This document shows, piece after piece, positions 8,377 to 17,718 of a DNA stretch of 55,917 nucleotides. The notes below the pieces were generated by a model. It had not been told where the DNA came from and searched no databases. It saw only the letters and a program-made list of their open reading frames with translations. Within the stretch, counting starts at the first letter, position 1. Each line of letters starts with the position of its first letter. This stretch comes from an uncultured Bacteroidota bacterium (GTDB lineage: Bacteria; Bacteroidota; Bacteroidia; Flavobacteriales; Flavobacteriaceae). Location of the stretch: assembly GCA_902515565.1 (NCBI GenBank), contig CABXVR010000007.1:1-55917 (forward strand), read 5' to 3'. Made by a program: the position numbers and the translations under genes.

Positions 8377-9720
8377 ATGCAAGATAAAATAAACGGATTT
8401 TTAAATTTAGTACGTGAAAGAAACGGAAATGAACCTGAATTTATGCAGGCAGTTGAAGAAGTTGCAGAGACTGTAATACCTTACATAGTAAATAAAGATA
8501 TCTATCACGGAAAAAATATTTTACTAAGAATGGTTGAACCTGAAAGAGTAATATCATTTAGGGTCTGTTGGGTTGATGATCAAGGAGAGATTCAGGTAAA
8601 TAGAGGATATAGAGTTCAAATGAATTCAGCAATTGGTCCTTACAAAGGAGGTTTAAGGTTTCATCCAACTGTTGATTTGAGTATACTTAAGTTTTTAGCT
8701 TTTGAACAAGTTTTTAAAAACAGTCTTACTACTTTGCCTATGGGGGGTGGAAAAGGAGGAAGTGATTTTGATCCAAAGGGAAAAAGTGATAATGAGATTA
8801 TGAGATTTTGTCATTCATTTATGAGTGAGTTATTTAGACATATCGGTCCAAACACAGATATTCCTGCGGGAGATATTGGTGTTGGGGGAAGAGAAATTGG
8901 ATACTTATTTGGTAAATACAAAAAGTTAAGTAACGAATTTACTGGAGTTTTAACAGGCAAAGGAGTTTCTTGGGGAGGCTCGTTAATTCGACCAGAAGCT
9001 ACGGGCTATGGAACAGTATATTTTGCACAAAATATGTTAGCTACTAAAGGAGATGACCTAACAAATAAAACAGTTGTTATTTCTGGTTCAGGAAATGTTG
9101 CTCAGTTTGCAGCTGAAAAATCAATTCAGTTAGGAGCAAAAGTTCTTACAATGTCTGATTCCTCTGGCTATATTTATGATTCTGAAGGGATAGACGATGA
9201 AAAATTAAAACATGTAATGAATCTTAAAAACGTTCAAAGAAAACGAATTAGTGAATACTGTATTAAATACCCTAACAGTGAGTTTGTTAAAGGAAAAACT
9301 CCATGGGCTACAAAATGTGACATAGCTCTTCCATGTGCTACACAAAATGAATTAGATTTAAACGATGCTAAGATATTACTTAAAAATGGATGTATTTGTA
9401 TAAGTGAGGGAGCTAATATGCCATCCACTAAGGATGCTGTTCATGAGTTTCAAAAAGCTAAAATTTTATTTGCTCCCGGAAAAGCTTCGAATGCTGGTGG
9501 AGTTGCAACATCAGGTTTAGAAATGACTCAAAACTCTCTTAGATATAATTGGTCTAGAGAAGAAGTAGACAAAAAGCTAAAGGATATTATGATGGATATT
9601 CATGATTCTTGTATTGAATATGGTTCAGATGATAATGGTTATGTTGACTATGTAAAAGGAGCTAATATAGCTGGTTTTGTTAAGGTTGCTGATGCCATGT
9701 TAGCTCAGGGCATAGTTTAG
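8377..9720 (+). CDS. gdhA: Glutamate dehydrogenase, hexameric, probably NADP-dependent
   Basis: It interconverts 2-oxoglutarate plus ammonium and glutamate, the main ammonium assimilation step besides GS/GOGAT. Visible are IGPYKGGLRFHP (about 86-97), the catalytic lysine K126 in PMGGGKGGSDFDPKGKSD, PAGDIGVGGREIGY and a nucleotide-binding VISGSGNVAQFAAEK loop near 235. The 447 residues are typical of the small hexameric NADP enzymes. It stands alone; an AT-rich intergenic stretch of 111 bp separates it from the metB-like gene. Confidence 0.93.
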   Translation: MQDKINGFLNLVRERNGNEPEFMQAVEEVAETVIPYIVNKDIYHGKNILLRMVEPERVISFRVCWVDDQGEIQVNRGYRVQMNSAIGPYKGGLRFHPTVDLSILKFLAFEQVFKNSLTTLPMGGGKGGSDFDPKGKSDNEIMRFCHSFMSELFRHIGPNTDIPAGDIGVGGREIGYLFGKYKKLSNEFTGVLTGKGVSWGGSLIRPEATGYGTVYFAQNMLATKGDDLTNKTVVISGSGNVAQFAAEKSIQLGAKVLTMSDSSGYIYDSEGIDDEKLKHVMNLKNVQRKRISEYCIKYPNSEFVKGKTPWATKCDIALPCATQNELDLNDAKILLKNGCICISEGANMPSTKDAVHEFQKAKILFAPGKASNAGGVATSGLEMTQNSLRYNWSREEVDKKLKDIMMDIHDSCIEYGSDDNGYVDYVKGANIAGFVKVADAMLAQGIV

Positions 9721-9734
9721 TTTTATATTATTAT

Positions 9735-9779
9735 ATTATAATGATATATTTGTCGTTCTTATAGATATATCATTATAAT
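9735..9779. promoter_or_regulatory. Perfect 15-bp AT-rich hairpin between gdhA and porZ, overlapping a -7 element
   Basis: Arms 9735-9749 and 9765-9779 are exact reverse complements around a 15-base loop. The left arm and loop contain TATATTTG (9745-9752), which fits the TAnnTTTG -7 box for porZ (ATG at 9787). There is no T-run after it, so it is not a textbook terminator. It could terminate gdhA, bind a regulator, or both. Confidence 0.5.
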
Positions 9780-9786
9780 TCATTTC

Positions 9787-12114
9787 ATGAAATTTATTGC
9801 CGTTCTTTTTTTTTCAATGTTGAGTATACCTTTTTGTATTTCTCAAAATTGGAACGGGCACTATTCCTATCACAACTCTATTGACACATCAATTGGAAAT
9901 GGAAAAATATTTACTGCATCAGAAAATTCGATTTATATTCACTCAACTCAAGACGATCAACTAAATACAATTACAACTATTGATGGTTTGTCAGGAGATT
10001 TTATTTCAAATATTTATTACAGTCCTAATTTTAATAAATTAATAATTGGATATGAAAACGGTCTAATTCAAATTGTAGATTTTAATGATAATAATATAAC
10101 AACTGTATACGACATAATTGAAAAGACTACAATACCACCCAACAAAAAAAAGATAAACGAATTAACAGAAGTTGGAAATATTATTTATATATCAACTGAT
10201 TATGGAATTTCATTATACGACTTAAATTTATTAGAATTTGGAGATAGTTTATTTATAGGTGATGGGGGAACACAACAACAAGTAAATCAGACAATAATTA
10301 ATGATAATTTCTTATACGCTGTATTACCAGATTTTGGTGGAATAAAAAGAGTTAGTCTAGATTTAGATATAATTAACTATCAGAACTGGGAGCTTATTTA
10401 CGCAGGAGATTATGATTATATATTAAATATCAATGATAGTTTTGTTTTTACTAATGAAAACAATGTTTTTTTATCCGATAATGGGACATCAAGCCAAGTA
10501 ATTTCTTTACCTCAACTGATTAAAAAAATTATTATAAATGAAGGTAAAATAATAATTACTTCTGAAGATAAAGTTTTCATTTATGATACAAATTTCAACC
10601 TAATAAACAGTTCAATTATAAGTAGTGATTTTAATACTAACTTTAATAGTTCGGAATTATATAATAATTATGTTTATGTAGCCACATCCTCAGTAGGACT
10701 ACTTAAAATTAACATAAATAATATTCAACAAAATTACTCAATATTACCAGTCGGGCCTCTTTCTAATAATGTCTTTTCAATTAGTTCTTTATATGGTAAT
10801 CTTTGGGCAACTTTTGGGGATTATACTTCAACTTATAATCCATATCCATTGGCAAGAAAAGGGGTTAGTCATTTTTCTGACGGATATTGGAATAATATAA
10901 ATTATGATAGTATCCCTGAAAATGCGGTTAATTTAAATAATATTTCTATAAACCCATTTAATTTAAATAATGTATTTATTAGTTCATATCACGGAGGGTT
11001 ATTAGAAATTTCTGAAGAATCTTTAAGTTTATTTGATCAGTCAAATAGTGGTCTAGAGTCTTTAAATACAAATGACACTAACTATAATAGTGTGAGAATT
11101 TCGGGAAGTAACTTTGATGACTCAGGTACTTTATGGGTAATGAATTCTAGAGTAGACAACCCTTTAAAGTCTTTTAATCTAGATACTAATCAATGGTCAA
11201 GTTATGATTTTACCCAAATTATCCCTGATGGATTTAATGATGAACTTGGATTTAGCGATATTGTAATTGGGTCAAATGGAATAAAATGGATTGGAGGTTT
11301 AAATTCTGGGTTAATAGGCTTTAATGAAAATTCAGGAAATCCATTGTTAAAAAGAATAAATGATAATGATTTTGGAAATTTACCTTCACCTTATGTCAAA
11401 AGTCTAGCGATGGATAACAATAACCATTTGTGGATAGGAACCATCAAGGGACTTAGAGTTTTATATAATACTTCAAATTTCTTTGAGGTTAATGTCTCTA
11501 CACAACAAATAGTTATTGAAGAGGATGGTATTTATAAAGAACTTTTAGAACAGCAATTTATTTCTGATATTAAAGTTGATGGATCAAATAATAAATGGGT
11601 AGGAACTATTGGTTCTGGATTGTTTTACTTTTCACAAAATGGACAACAAACTATCTATCATTTTACTAAGAACAACTCTCCATTACCTTCTAATAATATT
11701 AATGATATTGCATTAGATTTTGTAAATGGTCTTGTATTTATTGCTACAGACAAAGGGTTGGTGTCATTTGATTCTGGGGGATCTCAAACAAGTTCAACAT
11801 TAAATGAATCTTATGTTTATCCTAATCCAGTTCGTCCATCCTTTAATATGAATATTGAAAAAATAAAAATCTCAGGAATTACAGAGGATGTAAACATAAA
11901 AATTACAGACATTTCAGGAAATCTAGTGGCTGAAGCTAATTCAAACGTAAATAATAGATATAATGGATTTAACTTAGAAATTGACGGAGGAATTGCATAT
12001 TGGAATGGTAAAAACTTAGCCAACAATTCTGTTTCATCGGGTGTTTATATAGTGATGCTTTCAGATCTAGATAGCTATGATACAAAAATCTTAAAAATCA
12101 TGATAATTAGATAA
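9787..12114 (+). CDS. porZ: PorZ-type T9SS beta-propeller protein
   Basis: This 775-residue secreted protein begins with a signal peptide (about 1-19, ending CISQ) and continues with two-component-regulator-like beta-propeller repeats (for example GLSGDFISNIYYS, LWIGTIKGLRVL, WVGTIGSGLFYF). It ends in a FlgD-like C-terminal sorting domain (about 700-775, SGVYIVMLSD). PorZ sits on the cell surface and attaches cargo of the type IX secretion system to anionic lipopolysaccharide. The arrangement porZ-recO is, from memory, usual in Flavobacteriia and supports the call. The stop overlaps the recO start (TAATG). Confidence 0.85.
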   Translation: MKFIAVLFFSMLSIPFCISQNWNGHYSYHNSIDTSIGNGKIFTASENSIYIHSTQDDQLNTITTIDGLSGDFISNIYYSPNFNKLIIGYENGLIQIVDFNDNNITTVYDIIEKTTIPPNKKKINELTEVGNIIYISTDYGISLYDLNLLEFGDSLFIGDGGTQQQVNQTIINDNFLYAVLPDFGGIKRVSLDLDIINYQNWELIYAGDYDYILNINDSFVFTNENNVFLSDNGTSSQVISLPQLIKKIIINEGKIIITSEDKVFIYDTNFNLINSSIISSDFNTNFNSSELYNNYVYVATSSVGLLKININNIQQNYSILPVGPLSNNVFSISSLYGNLWATFGDYTSTYNPYPLARKGVSHFSDGYWNNINYDSIPENAVNLNNISINPFNLNNVFISSYHGGLLEISEESLSLFDQSNSGLESLNTNDTNYNSVRISGSNFDDSGTLWVMNSRVDNPLKSFNLDTNQWSSYDFTQIIPDGFNDELGFSDIVIGSNGIKWIGGLNSGLIGFNENSGNPLLKRINDNDFGNLPSPYVKSLAMDNNNHLWIGTIKGLRVLYNTSNFFEVNVSTQQIVIEEDGIYKELLEQQFISDIKVDGSNNKWVGTIGSGLFYFSQNGQQTIYHFTKNNSPLPSNNINDIALDFVNGLVFIATDKGLVSFDSGGSQTSSTLNESYVYPNPVRPSFNMNIEKIKISGITEDVNIKITDISGNLVAEANSNVNNRYNGFNLEIDGGIAYWNGKNLANNSVSSGVYIVMLSDLDSYDTKILKIMIIR

Positions 12115-12836
12115 TGTTAATATCGAGTTCCGCTATAGTTTTGTCCAAAGTTCGTTACCGAGATAATGACCTAATTATGAAGTGTTTTACAAGAGACTTA
12201 GGAGTTGTGTCTTACGTGGTTAAAAATATTTCAGTTTCAAAAAAAAGTAAAAACAAATTCGCATTTTTCCAACTTTTAAATATTATTGATTTAGAAACTA
12301 ATTTTAATCCAAATAGATCAATTCAATATATTAAAGATTTAAAAATCAAATATAGTTTCAAATCTCTTCATACGAATATTTATAAGAGCTCTGTAGTTAT
12401 GTTTTTATCTGAAATATTATCTACAATTATACATAATGAAATTGAAGATGTTGAGTTGTTTGATTTTATTGAAGACTCTCTTATTTGGTATGATCAGTCT
12501 GAAGATAGTTCAGCTTTTTACTTAATCTTTTTAATGAAAATAACTAACTATTTGGGCTTTTATCCAGACTGTACTAATATGCATTATAATTATTTTAATT
12601 TGGAAGAGGGGCTTTTTGAAAATTCAAAAAATAGTAAGTATGTAATCAGTGGAGATGATTTAGTTTTATTCAAAACAATTTTAGGCATAAAATTTGATAG
12701 TAACAAGTTGCCATTTATAGATAAGTTAAAGAAAAAAGATATATTAAAAAATATTTTAATTTATTACAAATTGCATGTTGATGGATTTAAAGATCCAAAG
12801 TCTTTAAAAGTATTAAATCAAATTTTTGCAGATTAA
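12114..12836 (+). CDS. recO: DNA repair protein RecO
   Basis: RecO anneals single strands and helps load RecA in the RecFOR pathway. The 240-residue protein has the N-terminal OB fold (SSSAIVLSKVRYRDNDLIMKCFTRDLG) and the helical C-terminal domain. The four-cysteine zinc site of some RecO proteins is absent; only one cysteine (YPDC) remains in that region. It is coupled by one-base TAATG overlaps to porZ upstream and to the receptor gene downstream. Confidence 0.88.
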   Translation: MLISSSAIVLSKVRYRDNDLIMKCFTRDLGVVSYVVKNISVSKKSKNKFAFFQLLNIIDLETNFNPNRSIQYIKDLKIKYSFKSLHTNIYKSSVVMFLSEILSTIIHNEIEDVELFDFIEDSLIWYDQSEDSSAFYLIFLMKITNYLGFYPDCTNMHYNYFNLEEGLFENSKNSKYVISGDDLVLFKTILGIKFDSNKLPFIDKLKKKDILKNILIYYKLHVDGFKDPKSLKVLNQIFAD

Positions 12837-15286
12837 TGAAAACAGTGTTCAGTTTTATAATTTTTACATTTTCTCTTTTGGTTTCATCACAGGAAATTTA
12901 TGTTTTAGATGAAGTAACAATGGAACCAATCTCAGGAGCTCTTTTGTATGAGGAACTTAATGGTGGAGTTAAAAAAGGAACAATGTCAGATATAAACGGC
13001 GCCGTTTCTCTTTCAGCATTTGAAAATGCCGATTTTATTACAATATCTCACATTTCGTATTTAAATAGAACATTAGAATTTAGTAATATTACAGGTAATA
13101 TTTTGTTAAAACCTGATTCAAACAATTTAGATGAAATTGTTATTTCAGCTTCAAAATTCTCTCAAAATCTTAAAGAAATATCCCAAAGGGTAATATTTAT
13201 CTCAACTGAAGATGTAGTATTAAGTAATCCTCAAACCAGTGCTGACTTATTAAGTAATAGTGGTAATGTGTATATCCAGAAAAGTCAATTAGGTGGAGGT
13301 AGCCCTATGATAAGAGGCTTTTCAACGAACAGATTAACTTTGTCTGTTGATGGTGTTAGATTAAACAACGCTATATTTAGAGGTGGCAACATACAGAATG
13401 TAATTTCAATTGACCCTTTTAATATTCAAAGTACAGAAATCGTTCTTGGATCAAGCTCTGTTATTTACGGTAGTGATGCTATTGGTGGAGCTATGAACTT
13501 TCAAACAAAAAAACCTGTGTTTTCAGAATCAGAGAACATTTTTTTTAAACTTAACTCAACATCTAGAAATTCTAGTGCTAACACAGAAAAAACTGCTCAC
13601 ATAGATTTTAATATGGGATTTGAAAATTTTGCTAGCCTTACTAGTATTTCTTTTTCTGACTTTGATGATCTAAAAATGGGAGCTAATGGTCCCTCAGACT
13701 ATCTAAGACCGGAGTATGTTCAGCAGGTAGATGGACAGGATGTTATTTTCTCTAATTCTGACCCAAGAGTTCAAAAGCATACTGGTTATTCTCAGTTTAA
13801 TTTTATGCAAAAATTTCTATTAAAAACTGATAAAACAGTATATGACTTAGGAGTTCATTATTCTTCAACTTCGAATATTCCAAGATACGATAGGTTAATT
13901 AGATACAACAATGACACTAACGAACTTCATTATGGCGAGTGGTATTACGGTCCACAAAAATGGCTTTTGATAAACTCTAGGATCACAAAAGAGAGTTTTA
14001 AATCTCCAATCTATGATAAATTAATCTTAACCACTGCTTATCAAAAGTTTCACGAAAGTAGGTTTAGCAGAAATATAAATTCAAGTGATCAAAAAGAATT
14101 TAAAGAACAGGTCAATATCTTTTCTTTAAATTTGGATTTTGAAAAATCTTATGATGATAAATCTTATTTTTCTTATGGAATAGAGTATCTAAATAACAAA
14201 GTTAACTCCACGGCATACCTAAATAATATATCAAATGGCTCATTTTCATCTATAGCAACAAGATATCCTGATGACTCGACATGGGAATCCCTAGCAAGTT
14301 ATCTTACTTACAAGTACAAATCAAGTAAAGATTTAATTTTTCACTCTGGCTTAAGGTATAGCCATATAATTATTAATGCTGATTTATCAGCAAATAATTT
14401 ATTCCATAATTTTCCTTTTTCTAATGCTAATCTTAATACGGGAGCGCTAACAGGAGCTTTAGGATTAAGTTGGGTTCAAAATGATACTTTTCAATGGAAG
14501 TTTAATTTGACAACAGCTTTCAGAGCTCCAAATATTGATGACATAGGGAAAATATTTGATTCAGCACCAGGTATAGTTGTTGTTCCAAATCCTGATTTAG
14601 AGCCTGAAAAATCATTTGGCGTTGAACTTGGGAGTTTAATAAGTGTTAACTCAAAAATCAATTTTGATTTTGCAGTTTATTATACTCATTTATATAACAG
14701 TATGATTAGAAGCCCTTTCAGTATGACTGTTGATTCAGATGATCCAAGTGGATCTTCAATCATTAATCAAATTAATTATCATGGAGAGTTAAGTGATATT
14801 TATGCTATTCAAAATACCTCAAAATCTTGGCTTTATGGTTTTGAAACTGGACTTAAGATAAATTTATCTGACAATTTTGATTTTAAGACTCAATACAATT
14901 ATTTAAATGGAGAACAAAGAGACATGGATGGTGCTGCAAACCTCCCTGTTCGACATGTTTCTCCACATTTTGGAAATATCCATTTTATTTATGGAATAAA
15001 TAAAACTAAAGTCGATCTATTTTTCAATTATAATTCAGAACTTTCATTTTCTCAACTCTCAAATTCTGAAAGAGATAAACCTTACCTATATGCTAGAGAT
15101 GAAAATGGCAATCCATATTCTCCGTCTTGGCATACTTTAAATTTGAGAACTTTATATGAGCTGAATAAAAACTTTCAATTCACTGCTTCAATTGAAAACA
15201 TCTCTAATAAGTTATATAGACCTTATTCCTCTGGAATATCAGCTCCTGGTATAAACTTTATATTTTCCGTAAATTACAGTTTATAG
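12836..15286 (+). CDS. TonB-dependent outer-membrane receptor, heme/hemoglobin-type plug
   Basis: This 816-residue receptor has a signal peptide (about 1-18), a carboxypeptidase-like regulatory domain (about 20-95), a plug domain (about 105-225) and a 22-strand barrel. The plug shows PMIRGFSTNRLTLSVDGVRL followed by NAIFRGGNIQNVISIDP, a pattern shared with hemin/hemoglobin/transferrin receptors, and SSSVIYGSDAIGGAMNF at its end. This suggests but does not prove heme uptake; the NPDL/FRAP-type barrel histidine motif was not verified. It is translationally coupled to recO. Confidence 0.83.
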   Translation: MKTVFSFIIFTFSLLVSSQEIYVLDEVTMEPISGALLYEELNGGVKKGTMSDINGAVSLSAFENADFITISHISYLNRTLEFSNITGNILLKPDSNNLDEIVISASKFSQNLKEISQRVIFISTEDVVLSNPQTSADLLSNSGNVYIQKSQLGGGSPMIRGFSTNRLTLSVDGVRLNNAIFRGGNIQNVISIDPFNIQSTEIVLGSSSVIYGSDAIGGAMNFQTKKPVFSESENIFFKLNSTSRNSSANTEKTAHIDFNMGFENFASLTSISFSDFDDLKMGANGPSDYLRPEYVQQVDGQDVIFSNSDPRVQKHTGYSQFNFMQKFLLKTDKTVYDLGVHYSSTSNIPRYDRLIRYNNDTNELHYGEWYYGPQKWLLINSRITKESFKSPIYDKLILTTAYQKFHESRFSRNINSSDQKEFKEQVNIFSLNLDFEKSYDDKSYFSYGIEYLNNKVNSTAYLNNISNGSFSSIATRYPDDSTWESLASYLTYKYKSSKDLIFHSGLRYSHIIINADLSANNLFHNFPFSNANLNTGALTGALGLSWVQNDTFQWKFNLTTAFRAPNIDDIGKIFDSAPGIVVVPNPDLEPEKSFGVELGSLISVNSKINFDFAVYYTHLYNSMIRSPFSMTVDSDDPSGSSIINQINYHGELSDIYAIQNTSKSWLYGFETGLKINLSDNFDFKTQYNYLNGEQRDMDGAANLPVRHVSPHFGNIHFIYGINKTKVDLFFNYNSELSFSQLSNSERDKPYLYARDENGNPYSPSWHTLNLRTLYELNKNFQFTASIENISNKLYRPYSSGISAPGINFIFSVNYSL

Positions 15287-15295
15287 ATAATATTT

Positions 15296-15760
15296 ATGAG
15301 TGAATTATTTAAGCAATCAGATGTTGTAAAAAAATTACAAAGATATTGTGTATACCAAGATAGATGTCATAAAGATGTAACTGACAAGATGAAATTAATG
15401 AAAATACCATATAGCCTTTTTGATAATGTATTGGTAGAATTAATCAAAGATGATTTTTTAAACGAAGAGCGATTTGCTTTTAGTTTTATTAGAGGAAAGT
15501 TTAGAATTAAGCAATGGGGCAAGATTAAACTTAAAAATGAACTTCTTCAAAGGAACATAACTTCAGCTCTTATAAATAATGCTTTAAGTCAAATTAATAA
15601 TGAGGATTATAATAAAACATTTGATGAATTAGCTTTAAAAAAATTTAAGTATTTAAATCAGGATACCAGTATAAATAGTAAAAAAAAATTTATAAATTAT
15701 TTACAGTACAGAGGCTGGGAGAATGATTTAATTTTTAAAAAAGTAAACGATCTTTTTTAA
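15296..15760 (+). CDS. recX: Regulatory protein RecX
   Basis: This 154-residue protein is made of helical repeats and inhibits or modulates RecA filaments. It opens with a conserved RYCVYQDRCHKDVTDKM and contains DDFLNEERFAFSFIRGKFRIKQWGKIKL, matching the family core. It is the fourth gene of the porZ-recO-receptor-recX run, ten bases after the receptor. Its stop overlaps by four bases the stop of the convergent BtuB-like receptor. recO and recX together put two RecA-pathway genes in one transcript. Confidence 0.88.
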   Translation: MSELFKQSDVVKKLQRYCVYQDRCHKDVTDKMKLMKIPYSLFDNVLVELIKDDFLNEERFAFSFIRGKFRIKQWGKIKLKNELLQRNITSALINNALSQINNEDYNKTFDELALKKFKYLNQDTSINSKKKFINYLQYRGWENDLIFKKVNDLF

Positions 15761-17607
15761 AATTTAACATTTAATCCAACTAAAATATTTCTTCCTGGCA
15801 TTTCAACTAAATTTGTTTCGCTATAAATTGCATCGAATAAATTATTTCCAGTAAGAGATATTTTATAATTTTTTAAAGTATAATTTAACTTGAGGTCCAT
15901 TACAGAATAATTTTCCCCGAAGCTTCTTTCAGCATATTTGTAAACTATTGAGCTATTTAAGTTTTTTTTGATTTCAAAACTATAAGAGGTGGTAATATGA
16001 TTTTTTAATGAATTTAGCGCATATCTTGAAAAACCAAAATCAGTCTGTTTTAAATCATCTTTAATATTGGTGTATCCAATATTTATACTGTGTTTTAAAA
16101 ATGCAGCTAGATAAAAATCATATGATAAATCAACTTCATAACCTGTTGTGTTTATCTCTCTAATGTTAAATGCTTCCCAGGGAGCTGATTCTATATTTTT
16201 TACATAATCAATTACATCAGATGCATCTCGATTGAATACAACAAAATTTATATTTAATCCGTTTTTATCATATCGTGCTCCAAATTCTTGTGTTAATGCT
16301 TTTTCAGGATTTAAATTATCATTCCCAATTGTTGTTGGACTATTATAGTATAAATCTGTATAGGTAGGGACTCTATAGGTATAGCCAATATTACTATAGA
16401 ATTTAATATCATCATTTATTTGATAGCCAATATCCAGTCCTGGATAAGCAAAGAAATTCCTAAAAAAATTACTTTGGTAATTCATATTTGTCGAAACATC
16501 TGAAAAATAACTAAATGCTACACCAGGCGTTAAATCAATTTTTTCATCAGCAAATTTCACTTGCTGTTCTAAAAATAAATTCACCATAGTTCTATTTCTA
16601 CTACCTAGATTATTACTGGATAATTTTACTGACGAAACATCTAATCCAAACCCTGTACTTCCAAGCCCTGATTTATAAGACCCATTAACCTCAAAACCAA
16701 CTTTATTAGATATGTGTAAATTTCGATATACTGCTGGATTATGTCTTAAATAAACATACATGTCTTGATTTCTTTTCCAGTATAGTTTAGGCTTTATAAT
16801 TAAATTTTCTTTAATTATTTTAGTAGAAAATCCTAATAAACTAGCCTGTGTTTCTTCATATTGATCAATAGCTTCAGGACTTGCATAGAATCCGTTAGCT
16901 CCAAACTTTCTTTCATTAAAAGAAGACATCATATCAATTAATTGCCCTTTTATTTGAAAGCTGTTTTTTAAAAAATAATTTTCATTTTTATAATCGGTAT
17001 TGTATTTATGTCCTTCTGAACTATTATTCGAATAATGGAAAAGTACAGATTGGTCTTGAATTTTCTTGCTAATTGTTACTGAAGCATTTTGCTGCTCATA
17101 AGATCCAGCTTCTAATTTTATCGAGACCATGTCTTCCGCTACTTTAGAAGTGATAATATTTATAGCTCCTGTGAATGCATTTTGCCCGTATATTCTAGAT
17201 GCAGCCCCTTTTATAATTTCTATTCTTTCTATTACTTCAATGGGCAATGCCATATTCATGGTGTGATGTCCTGTTTGAGGATCTTCTACCTTAATTCCAT
17301 CTATTAATAGTAGAGTTTGATCAAAACCACCACCTCTAATATAGAGGTCTGCTTGCATACCTGAAGTCCCTCTTCTTCTTATATCTATTCCTGCAACTTG
17401 CTGTAATAATTCTGCAACGTTATTCGCTGGGCTATTGATAATCTCTTCTTTTGAAACTACCTGTACAGTCTTTGAACTTTCAAATAATTCAAGTTCAATT
17501 CTAGGCGAAGAAACAACTGTTACTTCTTCTAGACTTATTTGCTTCTCTTGTGAGTTAATTATTGAGTTTATTGCAATTATTAAGATTACAGAAAGTAATT
17601 TTTTCAT
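15757..17607 (-). CDS. TonB-dependent receptor, BtuB-like
   Basis: This 616-residue receptor has a signal peptide (about 1-20), a TonB box region (EVTVVSSPR), a plug with DLYIRGGGFDQTLLLIDGIK and IYGQNAFTGAINIIT, and a barrel ending in the aromatic-terminal strand ILVGLNVKF. Size and plug most resemble the BtuB/vitamin-type group; there is no regulatory N-terminal domain. The substrate is unproved. No cobalamin riboswitch is present upstream: only 111 bases separate it from the divergent umuC start. Confidence 0.82.
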   Translation of the reverse strand: MKKLLSVILIIAINSIINSQEKQISLEEVTVVSSPRIELELFESSKTVQVVSKEEIINSPANNVAELLQQVAGIDIRRRGTSGMQADLYIRGGGFDQTLLLIDGIKVEDPQTGHHTMNMALPIEVIERIEIIKGAASRIYGQNAFTGAINIITSKVAEDMVSIKLEAGSYEQQNASVTISKKIQDQSVLFHYSNNSSEGHKYNTDYKNENYFLKNSFQIKGQLIDMMSSFNERKFGANGFYASPEAIDQYEETQASLLGFSTKIIKENLIIKPKLYWKRNQDMYVYLRHNPAVYRNLHISNKVGFEVNGSYKSGLGSTGFGLDVSSVKLSSNNLGSRNRTMVNLFLEQQVKFADEKIDLTPGVAFSYFSDVSTNMNYQSNFFRNFFAYPGLDIGYQINDDIKFYSNIGYTYRVPTYTDLYYNSPTTIGNDNLNPEKALTQEFGARYDKNGLNINFVVFNRDASDVIDYVKNIESAPWEAFNIREINTTGYEVDLSYDFYLAAFLKHSINIGYTNIKDDLKQTDFGFSRYALNSLKNHITTSYSFEIKKNLNSSIVYKYAERSFGENYSVMDLKLNYTLKNYKISLTGNNLFDAIYSETNLVEMPGRNILVGLNVKF

Positions 17608-17625
17608 TGTTTTTTATTTTTTTTT

Positions 17626-17633
17626 CAAAATTA
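17626..17633 (-). promoter_or_regulatory. -7 element (TAATTTTG) before the BtuB-like receptor
   Basis: The reverse strand carries TAATTTTG (fits TAnnTTTG) 18 bases before the start. A TTG exists 13 bases further up, shorter than the usual spacer, so support is partial. Confidence 0.35.
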
Positions 17634-17718
17634 CTGCTTTTTTCGCCAATTCTATATTTTGTTAATAATAAATAGCTAATTGATCTATATGCTTTGTTTC
17701 AAGCATTATATTTATTTC

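Noticed and set aside
17608-17718. Cobalamin riboswitch before the BtuB-like receptor
   Set aside because: The divergent gap is only 111 bases, too short for a cobalamin aptamer, and no B12-box sequence is seen.
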